This document shows positions 1 to 6,913 of a stretch of DNA of 10,568 bases, piece by piece (positions within the stretch are counted from its first letter, which is position 1; the number at the start of each line of letters is the position of its first letter). The stretch comes from Streptosporangiaceae bacterium. Lineage in GTDB: Bacteria > Actinomycetota > Actinomycetes > Streptosporangiales > Streptosporangiaceae. Both the position numbers and the translations under genes were made by a program. The notes beneath the pieces are model-generated. The model searched no databases, was not told the origin of the DNA, and worked only from the letters and a program-made list of their open reading frames with translations. The stretch is taken from the NCBI GenBank assembly GCA_030039095.1, contig JASHQP010000123.1, positions 1 to 10,568 on the forward strand, in the 5' to 3' direction.

Positions 1-426
1 AGCCAGACACCGTGACCTCCGTGCTCCTGCGCTGGGTGTCGGCCACAGCCGGGCCACGCCGGACAGCCGGCCGACCCAGCCGCCGGGGCGCGGTAGCGGC
101 CATGAGGATCTCTGCCGGAGTCCAGACGGCTGCGCGCAACCTGGACAGGTGATGCTGAGCACCCCCCGCGGTCTCGGCAAATGGGGTAGTGAACTCGCCC
201 ATCTGCGGGAGGAAGCAAGATCCAATCTTCGTTAGCGTGCCTGCCGATAGGCAACGATGGGCCGCAAGCTCCGATCTGGCAGGCGTGCAGCCCTCCCCGG
301 TGCCGACCCGGAGTTCCCCGTGCGCCGGGTGAGTAGGTTACCGCGCCCAATGCGGCCTCCTGCGAAGCGGTACTCTGCCCTCACCGGTCGTGGCGACGGG
401 CAAGTCGACCTTCCGGCGGCCGATGG
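1..426. other. Left flank with no gene that can be defended
   Basis: I see no confident gene here. On the plus strand one frame is open from the window edge to a TGA at 150-152, with about 80% G/C at third positions; it could be the last 49 codons of a gene entering from the left, but the translation (Arg- and Ala-rich) matches no family I know. On the minus strand all three frames are open from about 233 to the edge, and an ATG at 202-200 would begin a protein running off the window; it has no Shine-Dalgarno sequence and weaker third-position bias. A plus-strand frame from 257 to 505 runs into the antisense of the PIN toxin gene and has no start signal. No terminator, tRNA or repeat was recognised. 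Confidence 0.4.
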
Positions 427-864
427 CTATGCAGGGGGCGGGACTGCGACGGGGATGACGGTCAGTCCATCTACTCTGGTGAAGTCGCCTGGGTTGCAGG
501 TGTAGACGGGTAGCTGCTGGGACAGGGCGGTGGCTGCGATCATGGCATCGTAGGCGCGGGCGGCGGGCTTGCGGCCGGCCCGGCGCAGCGAGGCTGCCAC
601 CTGCCCGAAGGCGCGGGCGGCGGCGGCGTCGAAGGGCAGCGGGTCGAAGTCGGCTTCGGCCTGCTGGACGTGGGCCTGGCGGGCGGCTCGCTCGGCGGCG
701 TCGGCGGCGGCCAGCGGCCCGACGGTAAGTTCGGCAAGCGTGACCGCGGTGATCAGCGGTTCGCCCGGCAGTGCGGCGGGGTCGGTGATCCGCGGCAGCA
801 GGATGACAGTGCTGGTGTCCAGCACGCCGCGCGGGTGCTGGGGCGCTGCGAGCTCTCCGGTCAC
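427..864 (-). CDS. VapC-like PIN-domain ribonuclease toxin
   Basis: This 145-residue protein is a PIN-domain toxin of the VapC type, a family of Mg-dependent RNases that usually cut tRNA or rRNA. The acidic quartet can be read directly: D16 in LDTS, E45 in LAEL, D106 in AYDAMIAATAL and D127 in CNPGDF, with the usual Thr/Asn (T122, N124) just before the last one. Length is normal for VapC. The start is GTG at 864-862, which shares the four bases GTGA with the stop of the upstream antitoxin gene, so translation is probably coupled. There is no signal peptide, so it should be cytoplasmic. The catalytic residues are complete and nothing suggests decay. The actual RNA target cannot be told from sequence. 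Confidence 0.93.
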   Translation of the reverse strand: MTGELAAPQHPRGVLDTSTVILLPRITDPAALPGEPLITAVTLAELTVGPLAAADAAERAARQAHVQQAEADFDPLPFDAAAARAFGQVAASLRRAGRKPAARAYDAMIAATALSQQLPVYTCNPGDFTRVDGLTVIPVAVPPPA

Positions 865-1097
865 AGCCCCGGGTCCAGGATCTCGTCGATGTCGGCGCGG
901 AGCTTGGCCGGGTCGACGGCGGGCAGAGCGCGCCAGCGCTGGAGCAGGAGCCCGGCCTGCAGCGGCCGGCGGGGCAGTGGCCGCAGCTCGGCGACGGGGG
1001 CGCCGTCGCGGGTTACCGTGAGCGTCTCGCCGCCGGCGACGCGGTTGAGTATCTCCCCGCCGTGGTTGCGCAGGTCACGGACTGCCACTTCAGCCAT
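861..1097 (-). CDS. Phd/YefM-type antitoxin (VapB role)
   Basis: This 78-residue protein is the antitoxin for the adjacent PIN toxin. Residues 1-42 match the Phd/YefM fold: an N-terminal strand and helix (VAVRDLRNHGGEILNRV) followed by GETLTVTRDGAPVAEL, where the family has its second strand pair. The remaining acidic, Leu-rich tail (RADIDEILD, 68-75) is the likely toxin-binding arm. The gene comes first, as is usual for this class, and overlaps the toxin by 4 nt. The ATG at 1097 has no usable Shine-Dalgarno site, but TACAGT on the minus strand ends 6 nt before it, so the message may be leaderless. A perfect 16-bp inverted repeat overlaps that hexamer and is the likely autoregulatory operator. 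Confidence 0.92.
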   Translation of the reverse strand: MAEVAVRDLRNHGGEILNRVAGGETLTVTRDGAPVAELRPLPRRPLQAGLLLQRWRALPAVDPAKLRADIDEILDPGL

Positions 1098-1139
1098 GAC
1101 CTCACTGTATCACGGGTGATACGCTCCGTCCTCGGAGCG
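1097..1139 (-). promoter_or_regulatory. vapBC promoter with two abutting inverted repeats
   Basis: GTATCAC-GG-GTGATAC at 1107-1122 is a perfect inverted repeat with 7-bp arms. It shares its last base with a second one, CGCTCCG-TCCT-CGGAGCG, at 1122-1139. On the minus strand a TANNNT hexamer (TACAGT, 1109-1104) overlaps the end of the first repeat and lies 6 nt before the antitoxin ATG. Antitoxins of this kind usually bind palindromes at their own promoter, so the first repeat is the likely operator. The second could be another operator or a hairpin. No good -35 box was found. Confidence 0.65.
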
Positions 1140-1243
1140 CAGGATCCCATGATGATGAAGTCTCTCCAACCGTCGGGGTACAGCTCGGCCTCGCGGCGGC
1201 AGCGGCTGCGCCAGCCGTGATGAGCAGGACCACCGTCCTCACC

Positions 1244-1281
1244 TGGACAATGTGGTGAACAATTGTTTAACATAGTGACCA
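1244..1281 (+). promoter_or_regulatory. tetR promoter and probable autoregulatory operator
   Basis: TGGACA at 1244-1249 and TAACAT at 1268-1273 are 18 bp apart and form a plausible sigma-70-type promoter. The hexamer ends 7 nt before the TetR ATG at 1281, so transcription would begin at or next to the start codon. Between and across the boxes lies an imperfect 20-bp palindrome, TGGTGAACAATTGTTTAACA (1253-1272, 8 of 10 pairs), with the perfect core AACAATTGTT at 1258-1267. It is AT-rich in a GC-rich setting and sits where a repressor would block RNA polymerase. Confidence 0.65.
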
Positions 1282-1928
1282 TGCGTTCACCACCTGGCCT
1301 GCCCGATGACCGCACCTCGCGGGCGGTGATCCGCGACGAGGCCCTGCGGCTGTTCGCCCGGCGCGGGCCGGACGGGGTCACGATCCGCGACATCGCGGCG
1401 GCAGCCGGCGTGTCCCCCGCGCTGGTCCTACGCCACTACGGGTCGAAGGACGGGCTGCGCGGCGCGGTCGACGACCACGCCGTCCGCACCCTTGAAGCGG
1501 TCCTGGCCGAGCTGGCGCCGGGCCCCTCCGGGACCGGCCCGTTCAGCCCCTCGGCGCTGCCCGCGCTAGCCGAGGCGGTGGCCCGCCACCTCCCGGCCGA
1601 TTCGCCGCTGCCGGCCTACCTGGGGCGGATGCTGATCGACGGCGGGCCCGCAGCGGCCGCCCTGTTCCGCAGGCTGCACGAGGCCAGCCAGCGGGCCCTG
1701 GCCGGCCTGGCCGAGGCAGGCCTGGCCTGCGCCGGCCCCGACCCCCCGGTACGCGCCGCGTTCTTGCTGTCCAACGACCTGGCCGTGCTGATCCTGCGGG
1801 ACCGCCTCACCGAGGTACTCGGCACCGACCCGCTGTCTCCGGCCGGCCTGCGGCGCTGGGGCAGCGAGGTGGTATCGGTCTACCACGACGGCCTGGCCGC
1901 CAAGCCCGCGAACCCCGAATCGCCGTGA
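1281..1928 (+). CDS. TetR family transcriptional regulator
   Basis: This 215-residue protein is a TetR-type repressor. The N-terminal DNA-binding domain is clear: a first helix with RDEALRLFARRGPDGVTI, then the helix-turn-helix DIAAAAGVSPALVLRHYGSKDGL at about 37-59, with the family's H-Y-x-S-K-x-x-L end. Residues 65-205 are the helical ligand-binding and dimerisation domain, whose ligand cannot be predicted. I chose the ATG at 1281 over the TTG at 1263 and GTG at 1275 because a TANNNT hexamer sits 7 nt upstream and the palindrome would otherwise lie inside the coding region. It precedes an F420-type oxidoreductase gene by 33 bp on the same strand, so it probably controls both itself and that gene. 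Confidence 0.93.
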   Translation: MRSPPGLPDDRTSRAVIRDEALRLFARRGPDGVTIRDIAAAAGVSPALVLRHYGSKDGLRGAVDDHAVRTLEAVLAELAPGPSGTGPFSPSALPALAEAVARHLPADSPLPAYLGRMLIDGGPAAAALFRRLHEASQRALAGLAEAGLACAGPDPPVRAAFLLSNDLAVLILRDRLTEVLGTDPLSPAGLRRWGSEVVSVYHDGLAAKPANPESP

Positions 1929-1961
1929 CCAGCCCGCAGCCACAGGAACGGAGGAAACACA

Positions 1962-2486
1962 ATGAGCCAATCCGCCACACGCGCCGTCCAGGCCGGCGCC
2001 AGCCGGGCCGCGCGGGTGTTCTTCCGGGCCCGGTGGCTCGTCCGCGCGCCGATCTGGCTCTACCGGGCACATCTGGGCTTCCTGTTCGGCTCCGGGCTGC
2101 TGATGCTCGAGCACACCGGGCGCAAGACCGGTGCCCGGCGCTACGTCGTCCTGGAAGTCATCGGCCGTCCCCGGCCCGGAAGCTACGTAGTGGCCTCCGG
2201 GTGGACCCACTCCCAGTGGTACCGCAACATCCAGGCCAATCCCCAGGTCCGCGTCTCCGTCAGCCGCCACGTCCATGCCGCAGCCACCGCCAGGCCACTC
2301 ACCAGTGACCAGGCCGCGGCGCTCCTGGACGACTACGCGCAGCGGCACCCGCGCGCCTGGGCCACGCTCAGGCCGGTCCTGGAGAACACCGTCGGCGCCC
2401 CGCTGTCCAGCCTGCCGATGATCGCCCTGGACCTCGCCGGCAGCCCAGCCAGCAACCCGGCGGCGTGCCCACGCCCTCGATCATGA
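1962..2486 (+). CDS. F420-dependent nitroreductase-family oxidoreductase (Ddn-like)
   Basis: This 174-residue protein belongs to the small split-barrel family related to the deazaflavin-dependent nitroreductase Ddn of mycobacteria. These enzymes use reduced coenzyme F420 to reduce quinones, nitro compounds and other electrophiles. The family signatures are LEHTGRKTGARR (49-60), which contacts the cofactor phosphates, and VASG followed by QWYRNIQANPQVRV (85-98). The N-terminal helix is basic and hydrophobic, as in Ddn, where it can face the membrane. A strong Shine-Dalgarno, GGAGGA at 1950-1955, lies 6 nt before the ATG. It is probably co-transcribed with the upstream TetR gene. Its stop is tail to tail with the reductase gene on the other strand, both stops lying within TCATGA (2481-2486). 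Its substrate is unknown. Confidence 0.9.
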   Translation: MSQSATRAVQAGASRAARVFFRARWLVRAPIWLYRAHLGFLFGSGLLMLEHTGRKTGARRYVVLEVIGRPRPGSYVVASGWTHSQWYRNIQANPQVRVSVSRHVHAAATARPLTSDQAAALLDDYAQRHPRAWATLRPVLENTVGAPLSSLPMIALDLAGSPASNPAACPRPRS

Positions 2487-3506
2487 CGTGCTGGTCTTCT
2501 CGGGGGATCCGGAACGCGCCGCCGCGGCGAGTTCGGCGAGCGCTGCCGCGTGCGCATCGTGTGCCTCCGCGGCGGTGGCCGCGGCATCCACGGCCACCCG
2601 GATCCGCTCGGGACGGGTGGTGCTGAACAGCACGGGCCCGGCGGTGTTGCGCCGCAGGGCAGCGCTCAGCAGCAGCGCCGGCAGGCTGGACTCCTTCCCG
2701 AGGTCGACCCCGAGCCGGTCACTCCACGCCTGCGCCGCGCCGGGTGACTGCGCCAGGAACCGGCGCAGCGCCGGGAGCGCCTGCGCCAGCGCGCCGAAGG
2801 TGATCCAGGCCTTCTCCGGTATCTGATCGGCGCCCGGCGGCTCCTCGAAGACATCGTTGCGGAACTGGGCCACCTGACTGCCGGTGAAGGACTGGGCCAG
2901 CCCGGCCATCTCGTATGCCTGGCCGGTCACGCCCCAGCACCGGATCCGGCCGTTGCGTTGCTGCTCGTCCAGGTAGTCCACGAGTTCGGGTGCGCCGGCG
3001 GTGAGCGCGCCGGCGGGATCGTGCAGCATGAACACGTCGATGTAGTCGGTGCCCAGCGCCCGCAGGCTCCGCTCCAGCCCGGCCTGCGCCGCCCGCTTGT
3101 GGTAACCGGGCGCGGCATAAAGAAGGCGCCCGACGAGGCCCGACTCGGGCCCTCCGGCGGCGGCCTTCAGCCCCTCCCCCGCGCCACTGCGCTTGGCAAG
3201 AAAGGCCCGGATCGGCCCCTGGCCGAGCCCGACGGCCCGGGCCAGCGGCGTCGGCTCGATCCCGAACTTGGTGGCCACCGTCACCTCGGCGCGCCGCCCC
3301 TTCAGGAACGCGCCGAGCTCGGGCTCGGCCCGGCCGAGCCCGTACATCGGGGCCGCGTCGAAGTGCCGGATCCCGGCGCCGTAGGCGGCGTCGAGCACCG
3401 CCCGCCGGCCCGTGCGCTGGGGGTGATGGAAAAGGCCGGCGCAGCCGAGGCCGAGCGCGGTGGTCGTGACCCCGGTCCCCGGAAGATCACGCGTGGGCAG
3501 CGTCAC
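2481..3506 (-). CDS. Aldo/keto reductase
   Basis: This 341-residue protein is an NADPH-type aldo/keto reductase with a TIM-barrel fold. The catalytic tetrad is intact: D50 (HFDAAPMYGLG), Y55 in the same motif, K80 (VATKFG) and H162 (FMLHDP). Residues 143-156 carry the usual LERSLRALGTDYID. The region from about 85 to 135 is a longer insert than in many relatives, and the C-terminus (305-341) is Ala-rich. The start is GTG at 3506, inside the end of the glycosyltransferase gene (20-nt overlap), with GGAAGG eight bases upstream; a longer reading of the same frame would run entirely within the glycosyltransferase gene and was rejected. Coupling suggests the two proteins share a pathway, perhaps reducing a sugar or lipid carbonyl. 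The substrate cannot be deduced. Confidence 0.9.
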   Translation of the reverse strand: MTLPTRDLPGTGVTTTALGLGCAGLFHHPQRTGRRAVLDAAYGAGIRHFDAAPMYGLGRAEPELGAFLKGRRAEVTVATKFGIEPTPLARAVGLGQGPIRAFLAKRSGAGEGLKAAAGGPESGLVGRLLYAAPGYHKRAAQAGLERSLRALGTDYIDVFMLHDPAGALTAGAPELVDYLDEQQRNGRIRCWGVTGQAYEMAGLAQSFTGSQVAQFRNDVFEEPPGADQIPEKAWITFGALAQALPALRRFLAQSPGAAQAWSDRLGVDLGKESSLPALLLSAALRRNTAGPVLFSTTRPERIRVAVDAAATAAEAHDAHAAALAELAAAARSGSPEKTSTS

Positions 3507-4761
3507 TGGGGGCACCTTCCCGGGCAGGCAGTGCCGGCTCACGCCGGCTCCTGATTGCCTCGTATGCGTAGATGAACATCCCCTTGAGGAGGCCGTTGCG
3601 TGCGGCCTTCCGCAGCTCCGCGGGGAAGTCGTCCGGCAGGTCCCCGGATCGCTTGTTGTCGTTGTTCGGCCGGAAGTCGCGGAACACGAGCGGAGCCATC
3701 CGGGCCAGGTCGAAGGCCACCGCCGGCCGGGAACGCAGCATGCTGGCGTAGAACCCGGAAAGGCCGGCGCTGTAGCCCCAGAGCTGCTTTCGCAGCGCTT
3801 CCATCTCCCGCCGGTGGGTGTGCCAGGTAATCGCTGCGGGCCAGTACAGCAGGGTCTGGCCCGACAGGAGAAGCAGCGACAGGGGCCCCGTCTCCTCGCC
3901 GCCGTTGGTCCGGGTGCCCGCCCCGAGGCAGGGGTCGAACCCACCCGTCGCCCTCAGTTCCGCGGTCCGGAAGGCCATGTTCCCGCCCGCGCCGAACGAG
4001 GGCAGCGGATACAGCGGGCTGAGCACCGTCGGCGTTCCCGCCTGCAGGACCTGCGGCGTCATGTCCCGGCCCTTGTGGAAGCCGCCGTACTGCTCGAACC
4101 GGACCTGCGCCTCGGTCTCCAGCTCCGCCGGGAGCATCACACCGGACACGCCAGCCGGCTTCGTCTCGTGCATGAAGCCCTGTTTCACGCGGTGCATCCA
4201 GCCAGGATCGGCGACCTCGTCGTCGTCGAGCCAGGCGACCAGTTCCGTGCCGACCGCCTCGAGTCCCCGGTTCCGCGCGCGGGACAGGCCGGGGCGCGGC
4301 TCCGTCACGGCCTCGCAGTACGGGAGGGCCGACTCCGCGACGACCGCCGCCGAGTAAGGCACCCTCGAGCCGTTCTCCACGACCAGTACCTGGAATTCCG
4401 GGTCCGTCTGGCGTTCCAGGCTGGCGAGCGTCCGGCGCAGCCCGGCCTCCCGGTCACGGGTGCAGATCACGACGGTCGCGTCCAGGCCGATCCTTTCTCC
4501 GGCGGGAAGGACCGGCCACGGCTGGCCGGCGGCCGTGCCGTCCGGGCGCAGCTGATCACGCAGGTCCCGGGCGCGCACGTCCGTGTCGTCGCTGACATCC
4601 CAGAACGAGATCTCCTGCGGCAGTCCGCCGACCCGCGAGAGGCAGTACAAGGTGGTGTACTGCTCGACGGAGAGGACCTCATCCTCGGCTGCCGCCGGCT
4701 CGAGCTCCAGATCCAGCACGCGTGCAGGCGCCCGCAGGTCCTTCCGGTCGATGCGTCGCAC
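3487..4761 (-). CDS. Family 2 glycosyltransferase
   Basis: This 424-residue protein is a GT-A fold glycosyltransferase of family 2, which transfers sugar from a nucleotide sugar. Residues 1-90 form an N-terminal module seen on many actinomycete relatives. The catalytic domain starts at about 95 with ATVVICTRDRE, followed by FQVLVVENGS (123-132), RPGLSRARNRGL (156-167), the metal-binding WLDDDE (177-182, the DXD motif), FGAGGNMAFR (256-265), GGEETG (287-292, probable catalytic base) and HTHRR (314-318). No clear membrane span is visible, so it is probably cytoplasmic or peripheral. The start is GTG at 4761, with GGGAG 9 nt upstream. It is the first gene of an operon with the aldo/keto reductase. 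The sugar and acceptor are unknown. Confidence 0.92.
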   Translation of the reverse strand: MRRIDRKDLRAPARVLDLELEPAAAEDEVLSVEQYTTLYCLSRVGGLPQEISFWDVSDDTDVRARDLRDQLRPDGTAAGQPWPVLPAGERIGLDATVVICTRDREAGLRRTLASLERQTDPEFQVLVVENGSRVPYSAAVVAESALPYCEAVTEPRPGLSRARNRGLEAVGTELVAWLDDDEVADPGWMHRVKQGFMHETKPAGVSGVMLPAELETEAQVRFEQYGGFHKGRDMTPQVLQAGTPTVLSPLYPLPSFGAGGNMAFRTAELRATGGFDPCLGAGTRTNGGEETGPLSLLLLSGQTLLYWPAAITWHTHRREMEALRKQLWGYSAGLSGFYASMLRSRPAVAFDLARMAPLVFRDFRPNNDNKRSGDLPDDFPAELRKAARNGLLKGMFIYAYEAIRSRREPALPAREGAPSDAAHA

Positions 4762-4772
4762 CTGGCGAGTCT

Positions 4773-4792
4773 CCCATATGGGGCATATGCCC
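4773..4792. promoter_or_regulatory. Two overlapping CATATG palindromes in a divergent intergenic region
   Basis: CCCATATGGG (4773-4782) and GGGCATATGCCC (4781-4792) are both perfect palindromes, share two bases, and have centres 9 bp apart. A third partial copy, GGCATAT, lies at 4854-4860. They sit in the 148-bp gap between the divergent glycosyltransferase and EEP genes; the first also overlaps the glycosyltransferase Shine-Dalgarno region. This could be an operator for either gene, or a hairpin in the glycosyltransferase leader. No cognate regulator is encoded next to it. Confidence 0.45.
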
Positions 4793-4896
4793 TGGTAAAA
4801 GGTGTCGTTCGTGATCCAGACGATTAACTTACATGAGTCATCGCCTGCTCCATGGCATATACGGGGCTGATGGCCGCAACCGCGTCACCGCGGCGG

Positions 4897-4902
4897 TAGC
4901 TT
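4897..4902 (+). promoter_or_regulatory. Possible -10 element of a leaderless EEP gene
   Basis: TAGCTT fits TANNNT and ends 7 nt before the ATG at 4910. No Shine-Dalgarno sequence precedes that ATG and no convincing -35 box was found. The call rests mainly on the same arrangement at four other genes in the window. Confidence 0.4.
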
Positions 4903-4909
4903 GACGGGC

Positions 4910-5974
4910 ATGCGAGAGGGGACCGGCGCCATCGAGGCGCAGCGGGCAAACCCGCCGCCTCGCGGCCGCCGCCGGGCAGCGCGGATCACCGGGGTGGGCC
5001 TGCTCGCGATCGGCTGGCTGATCGTCGGCGTCCTCGGTCTCGCCGCCGTGCTGCGCCTCGTGTCCTGGGACTCGATCGAGCCCTTCGCCGTGATCGACGC
5101 CCTGACCCTGGTCATCTATCTGCCGGCCTGGGTCGTGGCCGCCGGTGCGCTCGTTGCCCGGCGCTGGTGGCTCGCCGCGGCGGCCGCGGTCGTCATCGCC
5201 GCCCAGGTGATATTCGTCCTGCCGGAACTCACCGCCGCGGCTCCCGTTCCCGCCTGGGCCCGGGACGCCCCCGTGCTGCGGATCTTCGACGTCAACACCG
5301 ACGACGCCCCCCGCTTCTCCCCCGGTTACGTGCAGGCGATCGAGCGTGACAAGCCCGACCTGGTAACCCTCGAGGAGTTCGAGCCGTCGGCGTGGCGGGG
5401 CATGCAAGCCTCCGGCGTGCTGGCGCGGTTCCCCCATCAGTGCGCGGCTCCACAGGAGGGCGCGATCGGCTTCGCGCTCGTCTCCCGGTATCCGCTGACC
5501 GGCTGCCACGAGCAGACCGTGGTCTTCGACGGCTGGCGGGTGCCGTACATGGTCGACGCCACCATGTGGACGCCCAGTGGCGCGGTCACGCTGCGCCTCG
5601 TGCACACGCTGGCGCCGTTTCCGTCAACCTTCCAGGAGTGGAAGGCGGCGCTGGCCGCTATCGACCGGTCCGTCTCCGCCGGCAGCACCAGCCGCATGCT
5701 GATGATCGGGGATTTCAACGCCTCGTGGGACAGCAGGGGCTTTGCCGCCCTGCTGCACGACGGGCTGACCGACGGCGCCGCAGCGCGGGGCGAGGCCACG
5801 GAAATGACGTGGCCCAACGGCGCGATCGTGCCGCCCTTCGTCCGGATCGACCACGTGCTGACCGGCTCCCGCCTGGCCGTTACCGGGATCGTCGCGAAGC
5901 CCGGCTTCGGCACCGACCACCGCTACGTCGTCGCGACCGTGGCAATCCAGAAGAGCGCCACGTCAGGTCGTTAG
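4910..5974 (+). CDS. Membrane-anchored endonuclease/exonuclease/phosphatase-fold protein
   Basis: This 354-residue protein has a basic N-terminus, three predicted membrane helices (about 26-50, 59-83 and 86-104) and a C-terminal EEP-fold domain, probably on the outer face of the membrane. Members of this fold are metal-dependent phosphoesterases acting on nucleic acids, phosphoinositides or sphingomyelin. The active-site motifs are all present: DVNTDD (N129), LVTLEEF (E155/E156), VSRYPL, VHTLAP (H232), GDFN (D268, N270), RIDHVL (D314, H315) and GTDHRYV (D336, H337), where T replaces the commoner S. The ATG at 4910 was preferred to a TTG at 4901 because the TTG lies almost on the TANNNT hexamer. 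It diverges from the glycosyltransferase and ends 10 nt from the methyltransferase stop. The substrate is unknown. Confidence 0.88.
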   Translation: MREGTGAIEAQRANPPPRGRRRAARITGVGLLAIGWLIVGVLGLAAVLRLVSWDSIEPFAVIDALTLVIYLPAWVVAAGALVARRWWLAAAAAVVIAAQVIFVLPELTAAAPVPAWARDAPVLRIFDVNTDDAPRFSPGYVQAIERDKPDLVTLEEFEPSAWRGMQASGVLARFPHQCAAPQEGAIGFALVSRYPLTGCHEQTVVFDGWRVPYMVDATMWTPSGAVTLRLVHTLAPFPSTFQEWKAALAAIDRSVSAGSTSRMLMIGDFNASWDSRGFAALLHDGLTDGAAARGEATEMTWPNGAIVPPFVRIDHVLTGSRLAVTGIVAKPGFGTDHRYVVATVAIQKSATSGR

Positions 5975-5984
5975 CCAGCCCGAT

Positions 5985-6749
5985 CTACACTGAGGAATTG
6001 GCGCGGGCATTGGCGCGGTGCTCCGAAGAGGGGCGCCCCTTTTGCATGTTGTAGCGGATGGAGCCGCGCAGGTTGCCAAGGTTCCAGCGCACGCTGTTGC
6101 GCCCGAAGTCCCACAGGTCGGGATGCACGAGATCGAGGATGTCCTCGGCTCCCTCGAACGTGAGCACCTTGGAGAAAATCAAGACATTCTGCCGGTACCA
6201 GACCTCGATGTCGCGGTTCGCCCATATGCGCGGCCGTATGACATCGAAGCCCCGGAAACCCAGTTTCTCGAACTTGGGGATCCAGTAGGACGGCCATTGC
6301 TCGTTGACGTGATGGTTTCCCGTCTGGCCCGGGATCGCCGCGGAGAAGAGAATCGTGTCCGCGTGGCTGGCAAGGGACTCGATGAATCCGTCGGCGTAAG
6401 AATCGTCGAGGTGCTCCGCCACCTCCAGGCATTCGACCAGGTCGAAGCGGCGGCCGAGCGAGAAGGGGTTTCGCAGGTCCTTCGCCTGGAATTTCTCCGG
6501 AGCGATCTGCAGCGCTGACTCGGCGACGTACTCGCCGTCGATGCCGAAGATGTCGGTTACACCCCGGCTCTCCCATTCCGCGAGCCAGGTCCCGACCCCG
6601 CACCCGACGTCCAGGACCGAACTCGGCCCCGTGAGCTTTTCCACCAGCGGGATCAAAGTGGCTGCCGACAGGCGAGATCCCGGCGACAAATCATCGAAGA
6701 AGGCGGAGTTGTACTCCGTACCCAGGTTATCCCTCACGGAGGCAACCAT
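5985..6749 (-). CDS. Class I SAM-dependent methyltransferase
   Basis: This protein, 254 residues from the ATG at 6749, has a Rossmann-type SAM-binding domain. Motif I is VLDVGCGVGTW (45-55), the acidic residue that binds the ribose is D71 in FGIDGEYV, and the later strand is FDLVECLEVAEHL (102-114), typical of the methyltransferase 11/23 group. Residues 141-156 (starting GQTGNHHVNE) resemble enzymes acting on sugar or lipid substrates, but this is a weak hint. The start is uncertain: GTG at 6761 and TTG at 6824 are in frame, and none has a good Shine-Dalgarno. It converges with the EEP gene, leaving 10 nt between them and no obvious terminator. The C-terminus repeats ARAN because of a 10-bp direct repeat (about 5996-6017). 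Confidence 0.88.
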   Translation of the reverse strand: MVASVRDNLGTEYNSAFFDDLSPGSRLSAATLIPLVEKLTGPSSVLDVGCGVGTWLAEWESRGVTDIFGIDGEYVAESALQIAPEKFQAKDLRNPFSLGRRFDLVECLEVAEHLDDSYADGFIESLASHADTILFSAAIPGQTGNHHVNEQWPSYWIPKFEKLGFRGFDVIRPRIWANRDIEVWYRQNVLIFSKVLTFEGAEDILDLVHPDLWDFGRNSVRWNLGNLRGSIRYNMQKGRPSSEHRANARANSSV

Positions 6750-6913
6750 AGCGGGATCCACACCGCCAGGCGGCCAGCAGCTCAATTCCGGCGCGGGATC
6801 GCCGCAGCTCACGAAGTACCGCAATCCGCGCTCGGGCCCGGCCGGTTCGTCGCCCTCCTACCGGAACCTGCTCCGGGCGGGCGTCGTTGGACAGGAAGCG
6901 GGACGGAGGCGCC

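Noticed and set aside
257..505. An 82-codon plus-strand open frame
   Set aside because: It has no start signal, no recognisable sequence, and its last part is antisense to the PIN toxin gene.
1140..1250. Minus-strand stretch that translates as a protein-like AELYPDGWRDFIIMGSC
   Set aside because: It could be a gene remnant, but the frame continues only into antisense of tetR and the antitoxin gene, and I cannot match it to a family.
3507..3944. Upstream extension of the aldo/keto reductase frame
   Set aside because: It is Cys-, Arg- and Pro-rich, out of frame within the glycosyltransferase gene, and the reductase fold starts at about residue 5 from the GTG at 3506.
5996..6017. Direct repeat ATTGGCGCGG, two copies 12 bp apart
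   Set aside because: It lies within the methyltransferase C-terminus and is explained by a small duplicated RAN-type peptide; no sign of a mobile-element target site.
6763..6773. CCGCC-A-GGCGG inverted repeat before the methyltransferase
   Set aside because: A one-base loop and simple GC composition make it likely to be a chance palindrome in GC-rich DNA.
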